NCBI GenBank assembly: GCA_036365145.1
Contig: JAEOAD010001365.1
Coordinates: 3,183,001-3,247,000, forward strand
DNA: 64,000 bases
Source: Orientallactaga sibirica
Lineage: Eukaryota; Chordata; Mammalia; Rodentia; Dipodidae
Direction of reading: 5' to 3'
The translations under genes and the position numbers were made by a program. Shown piece by piece: positions 59,991 through 64,000 of the stretch; the first letter of the stretch is position 1; every line of letters begins with the position of its first letter. Under the pieces are notes generated by a model that did not search any database, was not told the DNA's origin, and worked only from the letters and a program-made list of their open reading frames with translations.

Positions 59991-60935
59991 GCTCTGCAGA
60001 CCTGTTTTGAGTCATTTCCGTGTTATGCTTTTCTTCATTTCCCTGTGTGATTCATTAGTATTTTTCCTTTTGTAGAGGGTTATCATTAATATCCAAATTA
60101 ATAGTCATGAAAACATCTACATTTAGGGCAGTAGTTTTTCTGCAGGAAAAACTGGGTTAGTTGCTTTTATTTCCTAACCTCATTTTGCTAGATTAAATTT
60201 TTTCCTCATTTTTGAAATGGCCTTATTGTTTTTTAAATCTGCTTATATATTAAAATACATACTCTTTGCAAAGTCTTCAAATCTCACCAAATAGAGGTTG
60301 GCAAAGACTACCCATAATTCCACTTCCTGGAGACACTTATTAAAATCAAATCTTCCTGATTCTTTTTAGGTAACTAGAAATGTCCAGGTGTATGTGTGTG
60401 TGTGTGTCCCTTTTAGGACACTCCCAACTTCCATAGTGGTCTTGCCCAGCCTATACCACCCTAACTTGGTCTCACTTTAATTTTATAGCCATAGACCACG
60501 AGTGGGCTCTTCACACAGCTCAGTAACACAAATCTACCCTCCCAGTTTGCTCACTCTGCCCTCCACGCCCACTATTTCATTCACTTTGTGCTGTTTTTTA
60601 CTCTCCCCAATTTTCTACACTTCTTCCCTTCTTCCCATTCAGGAGACGACCTTTGTTACTTCAGCAAGAAAACAAAAGTGAAGGAATGAGAGCTGTGTTG
60701 TGACCCAGCCATTGAGTCAAACCCACCAGCCTCGCTGCCAGTGTTTCCCAGGTTCTCTCATCTCCCGCATCCCATCCCTTCTCGTGTCCGGGGGCTTTGC
60801 TCCTGCAGCCATCCGTCCTTCGCACTCGAATCTGCTTCCTTGCCAGTTCTTCATGGCCAGCAGTATAAAGACACATCACACATAATGCTCATAAGAGGAG
60901 CATTTCTGATCTCATCCCCACCACATTTCTCTGTG
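59991..60935. other. Unique stretch
   Basis: No repeats apart from a short (TG)n near 60400. No exon recognised. Confidence 0.5.
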
Positions 60936-61112
60936 CTGTCCTCCTCCTCTTCCTCCTCCTCCTCTTTTTTTTCCCCCCTGAGGTAGGGTCTCACTCTAGC
61001 TCAGGCTGACCTGGAATTGATTATGTAGTCTCAGGGTGGCCTTGAACTTGCAGCGATCCTCCTAACCTCTGCCTTCTGAGTGCTGGGATTAAAGGTGTGC
61101 GCCACTATGCCC

Positions 61113-61153
<41 letters not shown>

Positions 61154-61295
61154 TTTCTTTTTGAGGTAGCGTCTCACTGTAGCCTAGGCTGACCTGGAAT
61201 TCACTCTGTAGCCCTAGGCTGGCCTCAGACAGCAATCCTCCTACCTCTGCTTCCCAAGTACTGGGATTAAAGGCGTGTACCACCATGCCTGGCTG
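60936..61295 (-). mobile_element. (CTC)n and two B1 SINEs
   Basis: 60940-60966 CTCCTC run; B1 at 60968-61118 and 61119-61295, the second with a T run over 30 nt. Confidence 0.92.
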
Positions 61296-61439
61296 TCTGT
61301 TCTTTGTAGCAGAATTTCTCGAATTGGGTAGATGTCTCATTTCCCCTTCACATATTCTCTTTTATCCTCTCCTCATTTCCTCTTTTATTTCTTATCCTCC
61401 CCTCCTTTCCTCCCTCCCTCTCTCTCTCTTTCTTTTACC

Positions 61440-61565
61440 CATTTATTTTTATTTTTGAAATAAGGCTGTCCTTAAACTTGCTATGTAGGATAGCCTTAAA
61501 TTCTGGATCTTTCTGCTCTTGCCTTCCAAGTGCTAGGATTACAGGTGTGCTGCCATGCCCCAACT
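61440..61565 (-). mobile_element. Old B1-like element
   Basis: TTGAAATAAGGCTGTCCTTA through GGATTACAGGTGTGCTGCCA. Confidence 0.7.
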
Positions 61566-61591
61566 CCCCTGTAACAGTTTTGTTTGTCTTT

Positions 61592-61771
61592 TTAAAAAAT
61601 TAATTAATAAATTTGAGAGACAGAGTGTGCCAGGGTCTCCAGCCACTGCAAACAAACTCCAGACACATGCATCACCTTGTGCATCTGGCTTATGTGGGTC
61701 TTAGGGAATCGAACCTAGGTCCTTTAGCTTTGCAGGCGAATGCCTTAAGCGCTAAGCCATATCTCCAGCCC
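61592..61771 (-). mobile_element. Dip/B2-type SINE, short GA stretch
   Basis: AATTTGAGAGACAGAGTGTGCC goes straight into the body; head CCATATCTCCAGCCC. Confidence 0.92.
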
Positions 61772-61774
61772 TTG

Positions 61775-61980
61775 TTTGTCTTTTTAAGACAGAGTCTCAT
61801 GTGTCCCAGGCAGGTCTCCAACTCACTATGTAGTTGAGGATGACCTTGAACTCCTGATCCTCCTGCCTCCATTTACCCAAGTCCTGGCATTACAGGTGTG
61901 CACCACCACACCCACTTCATGTGGTACATCATGTATACTAGGCCAACACTCCACCAACTGAGCTACACCCCCCAGCTACC
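61775..61980 (-). mobile_element. Old B1 + ID composite
   Basis: AAGACAGAGTCTCATGTGTC through TGTGCACCACCACACCC, then an ID part (TATACTAGGCCAACACTCCA ... GAGCTACACCCCCCAGC). Confidence 0.75.
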
Positions 61981-61994
61981 CCCTCCTCTCTCTT

Positions 61995-62343
61995 TTTTTT
62001 TTTTTTTTTTGAGGTAGGGTTTCATTCTAGCCTAGGCTGACCTGAAATTAGTTTCAGGCTGGCTTCAAACTCACAGTGATCCTCCCACCACAGTCTCCTT
62101 GAGTGCTGGGATTAAAGATGTTCGCCACCACACACACCCAGCTCCTCTCTTTCTTTTTTTTAAAATAGACACTTATGTATGTATGTGTGTATAGGTGCAC
62201 CAGGGTCTCTTGCATTGCAAAGGAATGTCAGATGCATGCACCAGTTTTTGCATCTGGCTTCATGCAGGTGTTAGGGAATTGAACCTGAGCCCACCAGGTT
62301 TTGTAAGCAAGAGACTTTAACCACTGGACCATCTCCCCAGCCC
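61995..62343 (-). mobile_element. B1 SINE then Dip/B2-type SINE
   Basis: 61995-62145 B1 with an internal deletion; 62155-62343 older SINE in which the GA stretch is replaced by TATGTATG. Confidence 0.85.
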
Positions 62344-62364
62344 TCTCCCTTTTTTTGAGATAAA

Positions 62365-62432
62365 TTATTTTTTTAAAAAAATTATTTTTATTTATTTATT
62401 TTCAAGGAGGGAGAAAAAGAGAGCAAGAGAGA
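62365..62432 (-). mobile_element. Dip/B2-type SINE, tail only
   Basis: AAATTATTTTTATTTATTTA and a GA stretch, then unrelated sequence. Confidence 0.65.
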
Positions 62433-62435
62433 GAG

Positions 62436-62805
62436 CAAATAGCTGGAATCGCAGGTGGGGGTCCCCTCCCCCATTTACTAGAGAATGCCAGGAGCTCCCT
62501 CACCATGGCCATAGGCCTGGCTGTCACTGTATTGTTCTGCTCCAAAGTTGCCATGGCTACCAGGCCAAAGCATTCTCTACTCCAAGATGGCATCGCGTTG
62601 TGCCTGGAGGACAAATGGCATTCAAAAGCAAACTTCTGTAATCAGACTTTGGTCACCATCATGCCTCTGAAACAGGTCTTAGAAGACCACCCACATCTTG
62701 TCAAATGCAAGGGTGAATTCTTGGTCCTCATGGGTTTGAGCGTCCTGTAGATTTGAAGATTCTTGTAATCTTCATTTTCTTCCCTCCTCCTCTCTTTCTT
62801 TGCAG
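62436..62805. other. Unrecognised 370-bp segment before the satellite
   Basis: Has an 81-codon plus frame (62505-62750) and a 61-codon minus frame. Neither resembles a family I know. It could be an old retrogene scrap or unique DNA. Confidence 0.4.
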
Positions 62806-64000
62806 AGCCACGCCCCCAGCCCCTCACTGGTGGATTCTAGACAAGTGCTCTACCGCTGAGCCACGCCCCCAGCCCCTCACTGGTGGATTCTAGACAAGTG
62901 CTCTACCGCTGAGCCACGCCCCCAGCCCCTCACTGTGGATTCTAGACAAGGGCTCTACCACTGAGCCACGCCCCCAGACCCTCACTGTGGATTCTAGACA
63001 AGTGCTCTACCACTGAGCCACGCCCCCAGACCCTCACTGTGGATTCTAGACAAGTGCTCTACCACTGAGCCACGCCCCCAGCCCCTCACTGTGGATTCTA
63101 GACAAGGGCTCTACCACTGAGCCACGCCCCCAGACCCTCACTGTGGATTCTAGACAAGTGCTCTACCGCTGAGCCACGCCCCCAGCCCCTCACTGGTGGA
63201 TTCTAGACAAGTGCTCTACCGCTGAGCCACGCCCCCAGCCCCTCACTGGTGGATTCTAGACAAGTGCTCTACCGCTGAGCCACGCCCCCAGCCCCTCACT
63301 GGTGGATTCTAGACAAGTGCTCTACCGCTGAGCCACGCCCCAGCCCTCACTGGTGGATTCTAGACAAGTGCTCTACTGCTGAGCCACGCCCCCAGCCCCT
63401 CACTGGTGGATTCTAGACAAGTGCTCTACCGCTGAGCCACGCCCCCAGCCCCTCACTGGTGGATTCTAGACAAGTGCTCTACCGCTGAGCCACGCCCCCA
63501 GCCCCTCACTGTGGATTCTAGACAAGGGCTCTACCACTGAGCCACGCCCCCAGACCCTCACTGTGGATTCTAGACAAGTGCTCTACCGCTGAGGCACGCC
63601 CCCAGCCCCTCACTGTGGATTCTAGACAAGTGCTCTACCGCTGAGCCACACCCCCAGACCCTCACTGTGGATTCTAGACAAGTGCTCTACCACTGAGCCA
63701 CGTCCCCAGCCCCTCACTGTGGATTCTAGAAAAGTGCTCTACCGCTGACCATGCCCCCAGCCCCTCACTGTGGATTCTAGACAAGTGCTCTACCGCTGAG
63801 CCACGTCCCCAGCCCCTCACTGTGGATTCTGGACAAGTGCTCTACCGCTGAGCCACGCCCCCAGCCCCTCACTGTGGATTCTAGACAAGTGCTCTACCAC
63901 TGAGCCACGCCCCGAGACCCTCACTGTGGATTCTAGACAAGTGCTCTACCACTGAGCCACGCCCCCAGCCCCTCACTGTGGATTCTAGACAAGTGCTCTA
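62806..64000 (-). repeat. 52/53-bp satellite derived from an ID-type tRNA element, 22 full copies plus partial
   Basis: The plus-strand unit is AGCCACGCCCCCAGCCCCTC, ACTGGTGGATTCTAGACAAG, TGCTCTACCGCTG. Its reverse complement begins GGGGCTGGGGGCGTGGCTCA and continues GCGGTAGAGCACTTGTCTAG, the 5' half of an ID element, with A box TGGCTCAGCGG. The B-box half is absent. Units are 53 bp (GGTGG) or 52 bp (GTGG), with three of 51 bp. Patterned variants (AGACCC, GGGCTC, ACCACTG) recur in blocks. The array continues past the window end. Confidence 0.95.

Noticed and set aside
59608..60075. 155-codon frame, plus strand
   Set aside because: Runs through an antisense RSINE1 and its (CT)n repeat.
62806..64000. 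tRNA gene cluster
   Set aside because: Only the A-box half of a tRNA-like element is present; no B box, acceptor stem or 3' half.

Overview
The window looks like intergenic or deep intronic DNA from a rodent, most likely a jerboa-type dipodoid. Two short retroposons dominate it. One is a 7SL-derived B1 monomer whose 3' half reads ...CCTGAGACTACATAGT... and ends in ACCTCGAAAAACC. The other is a tRNA-derived SINE of the B2 superfamily (head GGGGCTGGAGAGATGGCTTA, a CT-rich stretch, then an AAATAAATAAA tail), consistent with the Dip family known from jerboas. The species call is inference from these repeats; no gene or mitochondrial marker supports it.

I found no protein-coding exon I can defend. 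Nearly all long open frames lie in SINEs, LTRs or simple repeats. Besides the SINEs there are LINE-1 fragments (ORF2 piece at 20331-20992; 3' UTR ends at 16490, 24050, 31297, 50795 and 57008), ERVL-MaLR material (MST-like at 1638, MLT1-like at 15688, an internal-region fragment near 38100, and two solo LTRs at 22903 and 28617 with perfect 5-bp target duplications), a Tigger-like DNA transposon at 42620, RSINE1/B4-type composites, ID-like elements, six loci of one rodent repeat I cannot name (called repeat X here), and a U6 snRNA pseudogene at 98-433 split by a SINE.

Three tandem structures stand out. There is a 41-bp minisatellite (7796-8405, 15 copies), a 367-nt uninterrupted pyrimidine tract whose pentamers grade from CTTCT to CTTCC to CTCCC to C (13909-14275), and a 52/53-bp satellite (62806 to the window end, 22 full copies plus a partial one). 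The satellite unit is the 5' half of an ID-like, tRNA-derived element, so its minus strand carries a pol III A-box-like motif in nearly every copy.

Repeat-poor islands that could be regulatory lie near 14985-15240, 25803-26900, 30400-31290, 32488-32945, 40570-41455, 44950-46375, 46904-48020, 48535-49490, 53106-54150, 57606-58380 and 58784-59595. CTCF-like core motifs occur in two special subfamilies of the tRNA SINE (7122, 9712, 25271, 28408, 29904, 35743) and in unique DNA (19348, 40833, 46112). These SINE-borne motifs, a SINE subfamily with a 7-nt expanded B box, and tail-only insertions flanked by target duplications are the most interesting mobile-element observations.
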